Assembly: GCF_017875395.1 (NCBI RefSeq)
Contig: NZ_JAGGMO010000002.1
Location: 186,001-250,000, forward strand
Source: Methanococcus voltae
Lineage (GTDB): Archaea; AGJL01; Methanococci; Methanococcales; Methanococcaceae
Direction: 5' to 3'
Length of the DNA stretch: 64,000 bases
The position numbers and the translations under genes were made by a program. The stretch's first letter is position 1. Each line of letters opens with the position of its first letter. Shown piece by piece: positions 1-9,998 of this stretch. Under the pieces are notes generated by a model. That model saw only the letters and a program-made list of their open reading frames with translations. It had not been told where the DNA came from and did no database searches.

Positions 1-1095
1 CACGCTGCAATTATTTCAAGAGAATTGGGCACACCTTGTGTAGTAGGAACTAAAAAAGCAACTCAACTTTTGAAAAACGGTGAAACCGTAACTGTTGACG
101 GTGAAAAAGGTATCGTATACGCGGGTGCAATTGCTAAAAAACAAAATGGTGCTGAACAATCTCAACAACAAGTTGTTTACGAAGGAGCCCCAATAATCAC
201 AGCTACAGACATCAAAGTAAATGTAAGTATGCCTGAAGTAGCTGAAAGAGCTGCTGCGACCGGTGCTGATGGTGTTGGTTTATTAAGAGCTGAACACATG
301 ATTTTAGGAACTGGTGTTCACCCAAGTAAAATATTGAACGAACAAGGTTCAGAAGCACTCGTTGAAGTATTCATGGAAGGAATTAGGAAAGTAGCAGACG
401 CATTCTACCCAAGACCTGTTACATACAGAACTTTAGATGCTCCAACCGATGAATTTATGGGTTTAGAAGGTGGACAAGATGAACCACACGAACAAAACCC
501 AATGATGGGATGGAGAGGTATCAGAAGAGGATTAGACCAACCTGAAATCTTAAGTTGCGAATTAAAAGCAATTAAAAGACTTAGAGAAGATGGATACAGA
601 AACTTAAACATTATGATACCACTCGTTACAAACGTTGACGAAATCAGAAAAGTTAAAGAAATAGGTAAAGAAGTAGGTTTAAACATGAGAACAGACATCG
701 AGTTTGGTATCATGGTTGAAACACCTGCAGCTGCTTTAATCATTGAAGATATTGTAAAAGAAGGCGTAGATTTCGTTAGTTTCGGTACCAACGACTTAAC
801 ACAATATGTTATTGCAATTGATAGAAACAACGAGTTTGTGGCTAAATACTACATGGAAAACCACCCTGCAGTTTTAAAACTAATCGAGCAAGTTATAAAA
901 GTTTGTAGGGAAAACGATGTTAAAACATCAGTTTGTGGACAAGCTGGAAGTAGACCTGCAATCGTTGAAAAATTAGTTGAATGGGGTATCACAAGTATTT
1001 CCTCAAACATCGATGCTGTAAAAACCATTAGAAGCGTAGTAGCAAGAACAGAGCAAAAAATAATTTTAGATTCAATTAGAAATTCAAAAAAATAA
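1..1095 (+). CDS. ppsA: Phosphoenolpyruvate synthase, C-terminal part (5' truncated by window)
   Basis: Converts pyruvate, ATP and water to PEP, AMP and phosphate for gluconeogenesis from CO2-derived pyruvate. The open frame runs from base 1, and its first codon (CAC) is the swivelling phosphohistidine of the family motif CHAAIISRELGTP; the start codon and ATP-grasp domain lie outside the window. The PEP-binding TIM barrel follows, with GLLRAEHM, FGTNDLTQY and the C-terminal catalytic cysteine in SVCGQAGSRP. The TTG at 25 is an internal codon, not a start. A 13-bp perfect hairpin follows the stop codon. The visible 364 residues end where full-length family members end, so the gene looks intact. 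Confidence 0.95.
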   Translation, partial: HAAIISRELGTPCVVGTKKATQLLKNGETVTVDGEKGIVYAGAIAKKQNGAEQSQQQVVYEGAPIITATDIKVNVSMPEVAERAAATGADGVGLLRAEHMILGTGVHPSKILNEQGSEALVEVFMEGIRKVADAFYPRPVTYRTLDAPTDEFMGLEGGQDEPHEQNPMMGWRGIRRGLDQPEILSCELKAIKRLREDGYRNLNIMIPLVTNVDEIRKVKEIGKEVGLNMRTDIEFGIMVETPAAALIIEDIVKEGVDFVSFGTNDLTQYVIAIDRNNEFVAKYYMENHPAVLKLIEQVIKVCRENDVKTSVCGQAGSRPAIVEKLVEWGITSISSNIDAVKTIRSVVARTEQKIILDSIRNSKK

Positions 1096-1471
1096 ATAAA
1101 AAAATAATATTTGATATATAATATACAATATCAAATATTAATCTAAATTAATCTAAAATCTACATTTTCTTTTTTAATTATTTATATTAATTTTATTAAC
1201 TTTATTAACAATTAATACGTACTTATATTCAATTATTATTAATATTTAGGCATATAATAGCTATTTTTAAAGTTTTTTAAATTTTTATTGAGCATATGGC
1301 TTTATAATTACTATAAAAGGATATAATTATGTCAAACTATATATATTACAAATTAAATAATGAATAAAAATAAATAACTAAAAATAATATAATTAAAAAT
1401 TAAAAATTAAAATAATGATATAATATTGATAAATAAAGATATAATAACGATGAAAAATAAAAGGTACGAAA
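1096..1471. other. Intergenic region with a 3' hairpin
   Basis: This 376-bp AT-rich gap follows ppsA. It holds one clear structure, a 13-bp perfect inverted repeat at 1105-1117 and 1128-1140 with a 10-nt loop, starting 10 bp after the ppsA stop. Its weak A/T stem suggests a transcript-end structure. I see no ORF with a ribosome binding site and no RNA gene in the rest. Confidence 0.6.
1105..1140 (+). terminator. Perfect 13-bp hairpin after ppsA
   Basis: TAATATTTGATAT is followed by a 10-nt loop and then by its exact reverse complement. It lies 10 bp past the stop. Archaeal termination does not require hairpins, so a role in 3'-end stability is equally possible. Confidence 0.4.
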
Positions 1472-1987
1472 ATGAAATTATCCGGAATAAAGAATAAAAT
1501 AATAAGTAATGATGAATCAGAGCTTTTTACTAAGGTTGTAATTGGCGGTACTTTTGATATAATTCATAAAGGGCATGAAAAATTACTTAAATATGGTTCG
1601 AAATTTGGTAAACTTTATATAGGAATTACGAGTGACGAGTACCTTAAAAAATACGAAAAATACAAAAAACACGATATTAATCCACTGGTTATTAGGATTA
1701 AGAAATTAGAAACATTCCTTACGGAAAATAACTTAGAATTTGAAATTCAAATCATAAACGACCCTTACGGGGATACTTTAGAAAACGACTACGACCATAT
1801 AGTTGTTAGTCCCGAAACACTTTGCAATGCGGAAAAAATAAATAAAATCCGTGTTGAAAAAGGAAAAAAACCTATAAAAATAGAATTATGTGAATTTGAA
1901 CTAGCAGAGGATAATAAACCAATATCTACTACTCGAATTAGACGTAATGAATTAGATAAGTGTGGAAACATCTTAGATGTTAAATAA
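1472..1987 (+). CDS. coaD: Archaeal phosphopantetheine adenylyltransferase
   Basis: Transfers AMP from ATP to 4'-phosphopantetheine to give dephospho-CoA, the penultimate step of CoA synthesis. The nucleotidyltransferase signature [11 protein letters not shown] is at residues 25-35, followed by GITSDEYL and a C-terminal STTRIR (the ISSTRIR-like ATP motif). Its 171 residues fit the archaeal type, which is only distantly related to bacterial CoaD. The ATG is preceded by AAAGGT at normal spacing. About 20 residues precede the conserved core. The gene stands alone, with AT-rich gaps on both sides. Confidence 0.88.
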   Translation: MKLSGIKNKIISNDESELFTKVVIGGTFDIIHKGHEKLLKYGSKFGKLYIGITSDEYLKKYEKYKKHDINPLVIRIKKLETFLTENNLEFEIQIINDPYGDTLENDYDHIVVSPETLCNAEKINKIRVEKGKKPIKIELCEFELAEDNKPISTTRIRRNELDKCGNILDVK

Positions 1988-2087
1988 ACATTTAGAATAG
2001 CTAATAATATAAAATAATTAAATAATTTGCGAATACAGTTGAATTATAAATAATTGAATTATTTGTGAATAAATATAAGGCGAAATT

Positions 2088-3002
2088 ATGGATATAATGA
2101 TAATAATAGTGGCTTTAATTTTGGTGGGCTATTTTGCAAAAGTAAGCAAGATATTGAGCGAAGACCATATTTTAGCGCTTAATAATATAGTTATTTACAT
2201 GGGTATACCATCCACAATATTCTTGAATATTCTTGAAAACGTAAGGGTTGACCAACTTTCGGAGTTTTTAAAATTACCGATTTTAGTATTTTTAATGTCT
2301 GCATTTTGTATAATAACATCGTATTATGTTGGAAAAGCTTTAAAAATGGACAATAAATCACTTGGTGCATTTATATTATTATGTACCCTTGGAAACACTA
2401 GCTTTATGGGATACTCAGTTATAAATGGATTTTATGGTGCCGAAGGGCTTACAAGAGCTATCTTTTGGGATATGGGTAGCGTAATAGTTATTATGGGACT
2501 TGGTACATATATTGGTCTTAAAATGTCAGGGGCTAAGAAAAACGTTTTATTAGAAATTATTAAATTCCCTCCGATTGTAGCGGGAGTTTTTAGTACTTTT
2601 CTAGTTATATTAGGGTTTAATTTATCATATATGCCCCCAATTGTAGTTGAAACACTTACATATCTTTCACAGGCTACGATTGCTTTGATTATGATATCCT
2701 TAGGTTTATCATTGTCACCTTCAGCCCTTAGATTCGGTATGTTTTACGGCTTGGTTGCTTCAGTTATCCGTTTATTACTTGCTCCTGCATTCACTTTTGG
2801 AGCTTCGGAATTTGTATTGGACAATACACTAGATAGAAATGTTGCAGTATTACAATCAGGTACCTCTTCAGCTATGATGAGCTTGGTATTTGCTATACAG
2901 TATAAATTAGACATTAAAATGATAGCTTCTGGTTGTTTTATAACCACGGTAGTATCTATTGGTACACTTACGCTATTCTACCATTTATTAAATATTATCT
3001 AA
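2088..3002 (+). CDS. AEC-family (auxin efflux carrier-like) permease
   Basis: A 304-residue integral membrane protein with about ten hydrophobic segments in two halves, typical of the AEC/membrane-transport family (bile/arsenite/riboflavin transporter superfamily). Family-like features are the N-terminal GYFAKVSKILSED followed by LNNIVIYMGIPS, and the mid-protein GNTSFMGY. Bacterial relatives move malate or other carboxylates; the substrate here cannot be told from sequence. The ATG has an upstream GGCGAAATT. The gene is monocistronic, with a 100-bp gap before and 130 bp after. Confidence 0.8.
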   Translation: MDIMIIIVALILVGYFAKVSKILSEDHILALNNIVIYMGIPSTIFLNILENVRVDQLSEFLKLPILVFLMSAFCIITSYYVGKALKMDNKSLGAFILLCTLGNTSFMGYSVINGFYGAEGLTRAIFWDMGSVIVIMGLGTYIGLKMSGAKKNVLLEIIKFPPIVAGVFSTFLVILGFNLSYMPPIVVETLTYLSQATIALIMISLGLSLSPSALRFGMFYGLVASVIRLLLAPAFTFGASEFVLDNTLDRNVAVLQSGTSSAMMSLVFAIQYKLDIKMIASGCFITTVVSIGTLTLFYHLLNII

Positions 3003-3131
3003 TTATTATTTTTAGATTTATTTTAGTTTTTTCTTTTTTATTACATATTTTTATAGTATAAAATTGATAGATATTTTAGTTTGATATCAATTTAAATTTA
3101 TAAAAAAAATTAATTTACAAATTGTGATACT

Positions 3132-3899
3132 ATGAAATTAAAAATCGGTATTTTAGAGATACTCGTTATTCTTTCGATAGTTGTTACCGCAGGTGTATTG
3201 GGATACAATTTTTTAGGTTCTAATACGACAAAATACGATTTTAGCGGGGAAGAAATGTACAAATGTGCATGGGTATCCGACAACATTATAAAGAAAGGTT
3301 TTATTTTAAATGCAGAAGTAGAAGGCGAATGGACAGCAGATAAAAGTCCGTTTAAAGAAACCATAAGAGTAATTGGTGCAAAAGGGGGAACTCTTAAAGT
3401 TGCATACAATAATAAAGAATATGAATTAGGCGGTAGATTAGCCTCTAAGGAAGATATCGCAATTAAATACATAAAATTAGTACCTTCTGGCAATTCAATG
3501 ATTACATACAGATTAGATGAATTACAAGCAGAGTCATTTACTGATTTAAAATCAAAAATTGAGCAAGAAACTACAATTGAGGGATTAACTCCAAAATATA
3601 TTATTATTCAAGGTTCAATTGCTTCAGATGGTAATACATTGTTACCTACAACACAACAACAGATTAGAAACGTGTTTAAATACGATGAATTAATGCCTGT
3701 ATTCAATATATTATTAAATGGTACAACAATGATTGGAGACTTTGAAATTAGTCATTTTGAATCACTTGACGAGATTTTAAAACCAAACAATGTTTTAACA
3801 TCAAACTTAAAAGTTTCCGTAGTATATGCTGAAACTAACAGTGAATTAACTGAAAAAATTGGTGAGAATTCCAAATTAAAGGTTAGTTCATGGAAATAA
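3132..3899 (+). CDS. Membrane-anchored conserved protein of unknown function
   Basis: A 255-residue protein with one N-terminal hydrophobic segment (about residues 5-28) preceded by lysines, so it is probably anchored with a large outside domain. The body is mixed alpha/beta without cysteines that suggest metal binding. The short anchor plus beta-rich domain resembles the DUF4330 style of protein, but I would not assign the family firmly. The ATG at 3132 has GTGATACT just upstream. It precedes a Wzy-like polymerase on the same strand by 189 bp, so an envelope role is possible (inference). Confidence 0.7.
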   Translation: MKLKIGILEILVILSIVVTAGVLGYNFLGSNTTKYDFSGEEMYKCAWVSDNIIKKGFILNAEVEGEWTADKSPFKETIRVIGAKGGTLKVAYNNKEYELGGRLASKEDIAIKYIKLVPSGNSMITYRLDELQAESFTDLKSKIEQETTIEGLTPKYIIIQGSIASDGNTLLPTTQQQIRNVFKYDELMPVFNILLNGTTMIGDFEISHFESLDEILKPNNVLTSNLKVSVVYAETNSELTEKIGENSKLKVSSWK

Positions 3900-4088
3900 A
3901 TTTAAAAAATATATACTCATAAGGATTATATACGTAGAATATTCCTATAATATTTCTTAATTTTTTTAAATATTGATTATGCAATTGAAAATAATTTATT
4001 AAAATTTACAATATTACAATATTACAATATTTACGAAAGATGTTTCAATATAATTAAAAAACGATGTTTGATAAGGATTAGTGATAAA

Positions 4089-5252
4089 ATGAATTTAAAC
4101 CTAAATTTAAAAGAAAAAGTTAATCCAAATGATATTTTTGTTATTATAAGTTGCATGTTTGTGATACTTGCATCCAATATTTCAGTAACTACCGGCGCTA
4201 TAGTCTTATTTTGTGCAAGTTTCTTTTATATATCATTTAATGTTGGAAAAGATATTATTAAAAAATATTTTAATGCCGAAAGTGATGAAAATAATAGCGA
4301 TAGTAAAAATAATAATGAATTAATTAGTCTCGTAAAAGAAAATATTAATTACGAAAAACATAGGAAAATAGGATTACTTTTAATAGCGGTAGGGGCATTA
4401 TTTACTGTAGCGGACTTAATATGGGTTAGCGGAGTTCCTTTATTCGACCCTGCCTCAAGAAAGTTTTTAAACGTGGGATTTACTGCATTAGCGCACCTTT
4501 TACCACTAGGTTGGGCGATAGTTGTTTCATGTACCGAGATGAGCAAGAAAAAGGTATTTGGCTATTCTTTGGTTTTTGCGGCTTTGGTTGCTTTACTAGG
4601 TTACAGAACTCAGGTTATTATCTTGTTGCTATCTACAATATTTGTTATGTACTACAATAACAAATTATCGAATAAACAGGTTGTTTATCCGGTTGTTGGG
4701 CTTGCTTTAATCGTAATCGTAATGTCCGTACTAAGATTTTATTCGTTAAATATCGGCGGAAATCCGATTGTATCACGTATACAATTGACTATGAACATTT
4801 TAGATATGATAGTTCAAAATTTTGAAGGTAATCTTCAAGGTGTATTACACACTGCAATTTTCTCATCATATAAACTTATTCCTGGCGTTTCTTCAGGCCC
4901 TAGAACCATAGTTGCAAATAGTCTTGGGATAGAAGGTGTTACAATTACGCCTACTATATTTGGAGCAGTTTTTGCAGATTTTGGATACTTGGGTTTAATA
5001 CCTTATTTCGGAAGTCTTGGTATGTTCATTGGAGCGTTACACTACATTAGTAGCAAACTTAATGGCGTATTTATGGGAATATATGCGATATTAATTGCTT
5101 ATTTACTTGCAGGGATTGAAACTGGAATATTGGACTTAGATGTAGTATTTTTCTTTGGTTTAGGTGCTTTTTCATTGGTTTATGGACTATATGAAGCATT
5201 TAAAGTAAAAAAATTAAAAAATAAAGATAAAATAAAAACTAAGATAGAATAA
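4089..5252 (+). CDS. Oligosaccharide repeat-unit polymerase-like membrane protein (paralogue 1)
   Basis: A polytopic membrane protein (387 aa, about 10-11 segments) of the O-antigen/oligosaccharide repeat-unit polymerase type found in methanogens. Recognisable parts are VSGVPLFDPASRKF, the small-residue turn LLGYRTQV, and a late segment TPTIFGAVFADFGYLG. It would link glycan repeats on the outer face of the membrane. The start is placed at ATG 4089, because AGTGATAAA directly precedes it; an in-frame TTG at 4068 lacks a binding site. The protein at 9999-11372 is a clear paralogue with the same landmarks in the same order. Confidence 0.7.
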   Translation: MNLNLNLKEKVNPNDIFVIISCMFVILASNISVTTGAIVLFCASFFYISFNVGKDIIKKYFNAESDENNSDSKNNNELISLVKENINYEKHRKIGLLLIAVGALFTVADLIWVSGVPLFDPASRKFLNVGFTALAHLLPLGWAIVVSCTEMSKKKVFGYSLVFAALVALLGYRTQVIILLLSTIFVMYYNNKLSNKQVVYPVVGLALIVIVMSVLRFYSLNIGGNPIVSRIQLTMNILDMIVQNFEGNLQGVLHTAIFSSYKLIPGVSSGPRTIVANSLGIEGVTITPTIFGAVFADFGYLGLIPYFGSLGMFIGALHYISSKLNGVFMGIYAILIAYLLAGIETGILDLDVVFFFGLGAFSLVYGLYEAFKVKKLKNKDKIKTKIE

Positions 5253-5316
5253 AGATAGAATAAAAAATAAATTAAATTAAAGTTAAAATTGAAAAAACTA
5301 AATAATGTGTGGTTAT

Positions 5317-6153
5317 ATGAATTCAAATTCTCATAAAAATTCTAAAAAATTGGGTCAGTGCTTTTTAAAGGATAAAAATTTTGTAAAAAAAGCTATAAAC
5401 AGTGCAAATTTAAATACGGAAGATATAGTACTTGAAATAGGTCTTGGTGAAGGTGTATTAACCAAAGAACTTGCAAAAGTAGCTAAAAAAGTCTATGTAA
5501 TAGAACTTGACAAGAGATTGGAAGTATTTGCCAAAGAAGTAGTTAAAGAGTACCCAAATGTTACTATTATATGGGAAGATGCCTTAAAAGTGGATTTGGA
5601 TTCATTAGACTTCAACAAAATAGTTGCTAATTTGCCATATCAAATATCTTCACCGATTACATTTAAATTTTTAGAACGTAAAAAAGGTTTTGATTTAGCT
5701 GTACTAATGTATCAGTACGAATTTGCCAAAAGAATGGTGGGAAAAGAAGATACAAAAGAGTATGGTAGACTTAGCGTAGCAGTTCAGTATTCTGCTGACG
5801 TAAAGATGGTTTGTAAAGTTCCACCCACTGCATTTTCGCCTAAGCCTAAAGTAGATTCTGCAATTGTTAAATTAATTAAAAAGAATCCAGATTATGAAGT
5901 ATTAAACGAAAAAACGTTTAAAAATTTGCTTAAAGCATTATTCCAACATAGAAATAAAACAGTTGGTAAAGCTCTCGTCAATTCTGCGCACGAGCTCAAT
6001 CTTACTCGTGAATACGTTAAAGAGTTTGTAGAAGAGTATAGTGAAGAGTTTGATTTTAAAGAAAGAGTTTTTAAATTGCCAGGCTTTAAAATAGGTGAAT
6101 TGTCTAATTTATTGAATAAATTTATTTCTAAATTATCTAAATTGGAACAATAG
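5317..6153 (+). CDS. rsmA: rRNA adenine N6-dimethyltransferase KsgA/RsmA (Dim1)
   Basis: Dimethylates the two adjacent adenines in the 3'-terminal helix-45 loop of 16S rRNA using SAM, a late small-subunit checkpoint. The order of motifs is the family's: [11 protein letters not shown]-binding EIGLGEG, then the catalytic NLPYQISSP, followed by the C-terminal helical domain. An ATG at 5305 would add four residues, but the GGT just before ATG 5317 suggests the later start, giving 278 aa. A C/D box sRNA with its own TATA box begins 34 bp after the stop, so two rRNA-modifying genes sit together. Confidence 0.95.
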   Translation: MNSNSHKNSKKLGQCFLKDKNFVKKAINSANLNTEDIVLEIGLGEGVLTKELAKVAKKVYVIELDKRLEVFAKEVVKEYPNVTIIWEDALKVDLDSLDFNKIVANLPYQISSPITFKFLERKKGFDLAVLMYQYEFAKRMVGKEDTKEYGRLSVAVQYSADVKMVCKVPPTAFSPKPKVDSAIVKLIKKNPDYEVLNEKTFKNLLKALFQHRNKTVGKALVNSAHELNLTREYVKEFVEEYSEEFDFKERVFKLPGFKIGELSNLLNKFISKLSKLEQ

Positions 6154-6154
6154 G

Positions 6155-6163
6155 TATATAAAG
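6155..6163 (+). promoter_or_regulatory. TATA box for C/D sRNA 1
   Basis: TATATAAAG begins one base after the rsmA stop and lies about 28 nt upstream of the predicted sRNA 5' end at 6187, the expected archaeal TATA-to-start distance. Confidence 0.5.
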
Positions 6164-6186
6164 CAGAAGAATAGATTATACTAATC

Positions 6187-6259
6187 GAGCAGATGATGAC
6201 GTTATCCCCAGCTGATGATTTTTCAAGCGATGAGATATTTTTCATGAAACCTGATGCTC
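6187..6259 (+). ncRNA. C/D box guide sRNA 1 (23S rRNA PTC-loop guide)
   Basis: Closing stem GAGCA (6187-6191) pairs with TGCTC (6255-6259). Box C is ATGATGA at 6193-6199, D' is CTGA at 6212-6215, C' is a degenerate CGATGA at 6228-6233, and D is CTGA at 6251-6254. The 12-nt D' guide CGTTATCCCCAG is complementary to CUGGGGAUAAC, which matches the near-universal 23S rRNA stretch GGGGAUAACAGG of the peptidyl-transferase loop. Counting five nucleotides from D' predicts 2'-O-methylation of a G near E. coli position 2446. The D guide (about 6240-6250) has no target I recognise. The RNA would use L7Ae, Nop5 and fibrillarin. Confidence 0.85.
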
Positions 6260-6356
6260 ACCTTTTATTTTAAACACTTTAAAAAAAATTGAAAAATTGG
6301 TATGATTTTTATAAGTAATATAATTTAAAATTAAAATGTTATATAGTTATTTTATC

Positions 6357-8240
6357 TTAAATTCCCAGCTTACTTCTCTTTTTATTAATATGAGATTCAA
6401 TATTTGAGGCTGCTTTCACCATATCCGTTTCTACATCTAATTTAGCACCTGTTAAATTCTCTAAATCGTGAGTAAGTAATTTTACTAAACTGTCTCCCCC
6501 AGTAACTGGAGGTAATGGTGAAACGTGCGTATATAAACCGAATCCTAGTGCAAATAAAGCGTCAATGGTTGCCTTTTGCTCCATATATTCTGGTGCAGTT
6601 ACTGCAATTGGTAAATCTTTTGTATCTACACCTAAAGCCTTGGTTAATTCTGTCACTAGCATAGATATTCTACCTGTATCAGTACAAGTTCCAAAGCTAA
6701 GTACTGGAGGTATTTTTAATAATTTACAAACTCCTGCAAGTTTAGAGCCTGCAATATCTATCGCATCTAATGAAGTTAAACCTGCAACCTGTAAAGCTGC
6801 GTTTCCACACCCTGCACTCACTACTAAAATGTCTTTTTTGATTAATTCTTTTGCAATTGCCACTGTATTCATATCGTGACCATTGCCGTGTATTGAAGTA
6901 CAACTTATCAAAGCGACGACCCCTTTAATGTCTCCATCTTTGATAGCGTTTAATAATGGGTCTAAACTACCACCTAATATGTTCAATATGGCTTCTGTAG
7001 ATACACCAACTATTGCTTCAGTTTTTCTATTAGGTACATGGCTCTTTGTTGATTTTCTAGTTTTGTAGTTTTTAAAGGCGATATTTATTATTTCATCTGC
7101 CATTTTTTCTACTTTGTGAGGTTCATAATCCATATTTATACTTACATGGGGCAATTTAACAAGTTTTGATACGGAAATTAATGTAGCATTGTACTTCTTG
7201 GAATATTCGTTCAATCTTGGAAGGCTACAATTCATATCCATTGCAAAAACGTCTACTGCATTTGTGGCCAAAAGTGGCTCAATTGTAATCCAGTTACCTG
7301 TTAATCCAACAAATACGTCATCTACATTAAATCTCTGTATTAATTCTTGACCGGTTTCAATAGAACCTACTATTCTTAACCCTTTTGCACCTTCAGCTCT
7401 TGCTCTTTCTTGTATTTTTGAGGTTCTTGCCATATTAATTAATGCTGCACCAACGAAAGGCTCATGACCATTTACCACAATGTTTATATATTCGGGATCA
7501 AGTATTCCTAAATCTACATCTACCTTGTGAGGCATTGGTGTACCATATAATATGTCTTGTACCATTTCTAGACCTATTTGTGCCCCATATATACAAGAAA
7601 TTCCCAAACGCATTGCTTTTAAAGCTAATGAAACGTAATCGCTATCTACATTGGTTAAACAACTTGATGTGGAAATTAGCATTTCCTCTTGAGGTCCTGC
7701 CGGATATATTCCCAATTTATTCCAAAGTTCTTTACGTGGCTTTGGTGCAAAACGCTCAACCATTATGGATGGCTTACTAGTATAAGTTTGCTCATAAAGG
7801 AACTTTGCCAAATTTACCGCAGTTTCATTTACGGAGGTGACTTTTAAGCCACATGCGTTTGCAAAAGTTTTTAATTTAGTTATATCTTGAATTTCAAATG
7901 GAGTCCTACCTTCGGCAGTTGATTTTAAGGTTCTGAATGCTTCCTTTGCGTGATATGTGTATGTACTAGTTCCCATAACATTTCTAAGTAACATATATCT
8001 CATTGCCATTGCATCGGGACCAATTCCACAAGCTCCGGATTCTATTTTTCGCTTCCCCTCAATAACCGGAGTTATACGACATGGTCCATTACTACAGAGT
8101 TGACAACTCATACCTTGACTGCAAAAACCACATCTAACGGTTTCTTGCTGGTCTTCTCGGTCAAAAATGTTAGACATGTTGTCATCTATTAATTTTTTGT
8201 ACATTTCGTTTATCGAATCATGTTCTGAAACTTTTTTCAT
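6357..8240 (-). CDS. cooS: CooS-like Ni-type carbon monoxide dehydrogenase lacking one C-cluster cysteine
   Basis: A 627-residue protein of the monofunctional anaerobic CODH (CooS) family. B-cluster cysteines are C46, C49, C54 and C71. The D-cluster region has C37-X2-C40, the CX2C form rather than the CX7C form. Expected C-cluster ligands are present at H259 (NGHEP), C338 (DMNC), C447 (ISC), C478 (AGC) and C519 (FGTC). The ligand usually found in a GICCTGNE-like motif is missing: here the segment reads GSIETGQE, with E295 at that place. The catalytic lysine is kept at K556. No cooF, cooC or acetyl-CoA synthase subunit is adjacent. A GAGGGGG site precedes the ATG. Because of the missing ligand, CO oxidation is uncertain; a variant cluster or other redox role is possible. 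Confidence 0.88.
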   Translation of the reverse strand: MKKVSEHDSINEMYKKLIDDNMSNIFDREDQQETVRCGFCSQGMSCQLCSNGPCRITPVIEGKRKIESGACGIGPDAMAMRYMLLRNVMGTSTYTYHAKEAFRTLKSTAEGRTPFEIQDITKLKTFANACGLKVTSVNETAVNLAKFLYEQTYTSKPSIMVERFAPKPRKELWNKLGIYPAGPQEEMLISTSSCLTNVDSDYVSLALKAMRLGISCIYGAQIGLEMVQDILYGTPMPHKVDVDLGILDPEYINIVVNGHEPFVGAALINMARTSKIQERARAEGAKGLRIVGSIETGQELIQRFNVDDVFVGLTGNWITIEPLLATNAVDVFAMDMNCSLPRLNEYSKKYNATLISVSKLVKLPHVSINMDYEPHKVEKMADEIINIAFKNYKTRKSTKSHVPNRKTEAIVGVSTEAILNILGGSLDPLLNAIKDGDIKGVVALISCTSIHGNGHDMNTVAIAKELIKKDILVVSAGCGNAALQVAGLTSLDAIDIAGSKLAGVCKLLKIPPVLSFGTCTDTGRISMLVTELTKALGVDTKDLPIAVTAPEYMEQKATIDALFALGFGLYTHVSPLPPVTGGDSLVKLLTHDLENLTGAKLDVETDMVKAASNIESHINKKRSKLGI

Positions 8241-8419
8241 ACGACCCCCTCATCTTCGTATACAAAGTAATTTTTATTTTTCATAATTTAAATATTAGGA
8301 TGTACTTCTCAATTAAACTAGATAGAATAAATTAATAAATTACTAAATTATTAAATAAATTAGGGGACGTAGTAAGAAAAATAAAAAATAAAAAATAAAA
8401 AATATTAAAATAAAAATAA

Positions 8420-9733
8420 TTAAGTTGTATATTCTGCATTAATTCTTACGTATTCGTGACCTAAATCACAACCAAATGAGGTATTTTCAAAATTACCCCT
8501 TTTTAAATCGATTACGAATTTTATTTTTTCTTTTTGGATTAATTGTTCAGCTTCTTTTAATTCTGGCGTTCCGTCATCAGCTATCTGTACACCATCTTTT
8601 ACCAAGTAGGTAGATTCGTTAAAATCACCTATGGATAAATCGAAAATGTCCATGTCCATATCTGCACCGCTGTAACCGATAGCTGCTACTATTCTACCCC
8701 AATTAGGGTCGTTACCAAATACTGCAGTTTTTACCAATAATGACCTTACAACTGCCATAGATGCCTTTTTGGCATCTTCCTGGGTCTTTGCACCTTTTAC
8801 AAGCACTTCAACTAATTTTCCAGCACCCTCCCCATCTCTTGCCATCATTTTTGCTAACTCTTGGCATACTAAGGATAAAGCTTTGTCAAAAAGTTCTTTG
8901 CATTCTTCGTATTTTACGCCACTTTCACCATTTGCCATTAAATACAAACTATCATTGGTACTAGTATCTCCATCAACTACCGTATTGTTGAAACTTTTTT
9001 CAGTAGCATCATATAAGCAGTCTTCAATATCATTAGCGGAAATTTCAAGGTCTGTTGTAACTACTGCCAACATTGTTGCGTGTAATAAGTTTTTTGGTTT
9101 TTGCATATTTGGCGCTATCATACCCGCACCTTTTGCAATACCCCCTATTTTAACAACTTTGTCATTTGAGGTTATTTCTATGCAAACACTTTTATTAAAC
9201 GCGTCTGTTGTCATTATTGCTTTAGATGCGTTTTCGTTATCACTTTCTACTTTTAAGTTAGAATATGCTTTTTCAACTCTATCAATTATTATATCCATTG
9301 GCATTTTCCTACCAATTACGCCAGTAGACGCACTTAGAATGCGATTTTTAGATACGTTTAGCAGTTCTGACGTGACCTTTACCATTTTGTTATTGTCCTG
9401 CATACCGTCCTTAGTAAAACAGTTTGCATTACCGCTGTTTATGACTATTGCATTAAACTTTTTATCATCACTACTTAGCAATAAATCTTTACAGTACTTT
9501 ACAGGATGTGCATAGACTTTATTGGATGTAAAAACTCCTGAACATACAGTATTTGGATTTTCAGAGTAAACAATAGTTACACCGTACTTGCCTTCCTTGT
9601 AACCATTTGCTTTGAAGCCTTTTGGGAATACCACACCCATTTGCTTTTTATCTTTATTTTCGTTATATTCACCGTCTTCTTTATCATCTGAAAAAATAAA
9701 ACTTTTATCGATTTTTTTTAACCTGTTAGTCAT
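8420..9733 (-). CDS. argJ: Bifunctional ornithine acetyltransferase / N-acetylglutamate synthase
   Basis: Recycles the acetyl group from N-acetylornithine to glutamate in arginine synthesis. Family motifs include AKGAGMIAPNM followed by HATMLAVVTTD; ArgJ cleaves itself before the Thr of ATML to give alpha and beta chains, with that Thr as nucleophile. The C-terminal end (GCDLGHEYVRINAEYTT) is typical. The first 31 residues (Lys/Asp-rich) extend beyond the usual start near MGVVFPKGFKANGY, yet GGGTGAG lies at correct spacing before ATG 9733, so the long form (437 aa) is kept. The downstream side is A-rich on the plus strand, so U-rich in the transcript. Confidence 0.95.
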   Translation of the reverse strand: MTNRLKKIDKSFIFSDDKEDGEYNENKDKKQMGVVFPKGFKANGYKEGKYGVTIVYSENPNTVCSGVFTSNKVYAHPVKYCKDLLLSSDDKKFNAIVINSGNANCFTKDGMQDNNKMVKVTSELLNVSKNRILSASTGVIGRKMPMDIIIDRVEKAYSNLKVESDNENASKAIMTTDAFNKSVCIEITSNDKVVKIGGIAKGAGMIAPNMQKPKNLLHATMLAVVTTDLEISANDIEDCLYDATEKSFNNTVVDGDTSTNDSLYLMANGESGVKYEECKELFDKALSLVCQELAKMMARDGEGAGKLVEVLVKGAKTQEDAKKASMAVVRSLLVKTAVFGNDPNWGRIVAAIGYSGADMDMDIFDLSIGDFNESTYLVKDGVQIADDGTPELKEAEQLIQKEKIKFVIDLKRGNFENTSFGCDLGHEYVRINAEYTT

Positions 9734-9998
9734 TTATACTCACCCATAATAATATTATTTTTAAAATTAAATAATTGCATACATAATTGCATAATTTAAT
9801 ATTATATCAATATAATAAATATAATATATTATTTTGTATATAAACTTAAAATTAAATTAGAACCAAAATATATTAAATATGTTAAAATATGTTAAAATAT
9901 ATTAAAATCCTAAAAAAATCACAAACTTGCGATTATTAAATCATAGATAAATACAATTTACACAAAAGTCAAAAAGACATACTTTAAAAAGTGATAAT

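Noticed and set aside
8769-9515. Long plus-strand frame (248 codons) antisense to argJ
   Set aside because: It lies wholly inside argJ, which has strong family motifs; the antisense frame has no binding site and a composition expected from the mirror of AT-rich codons.
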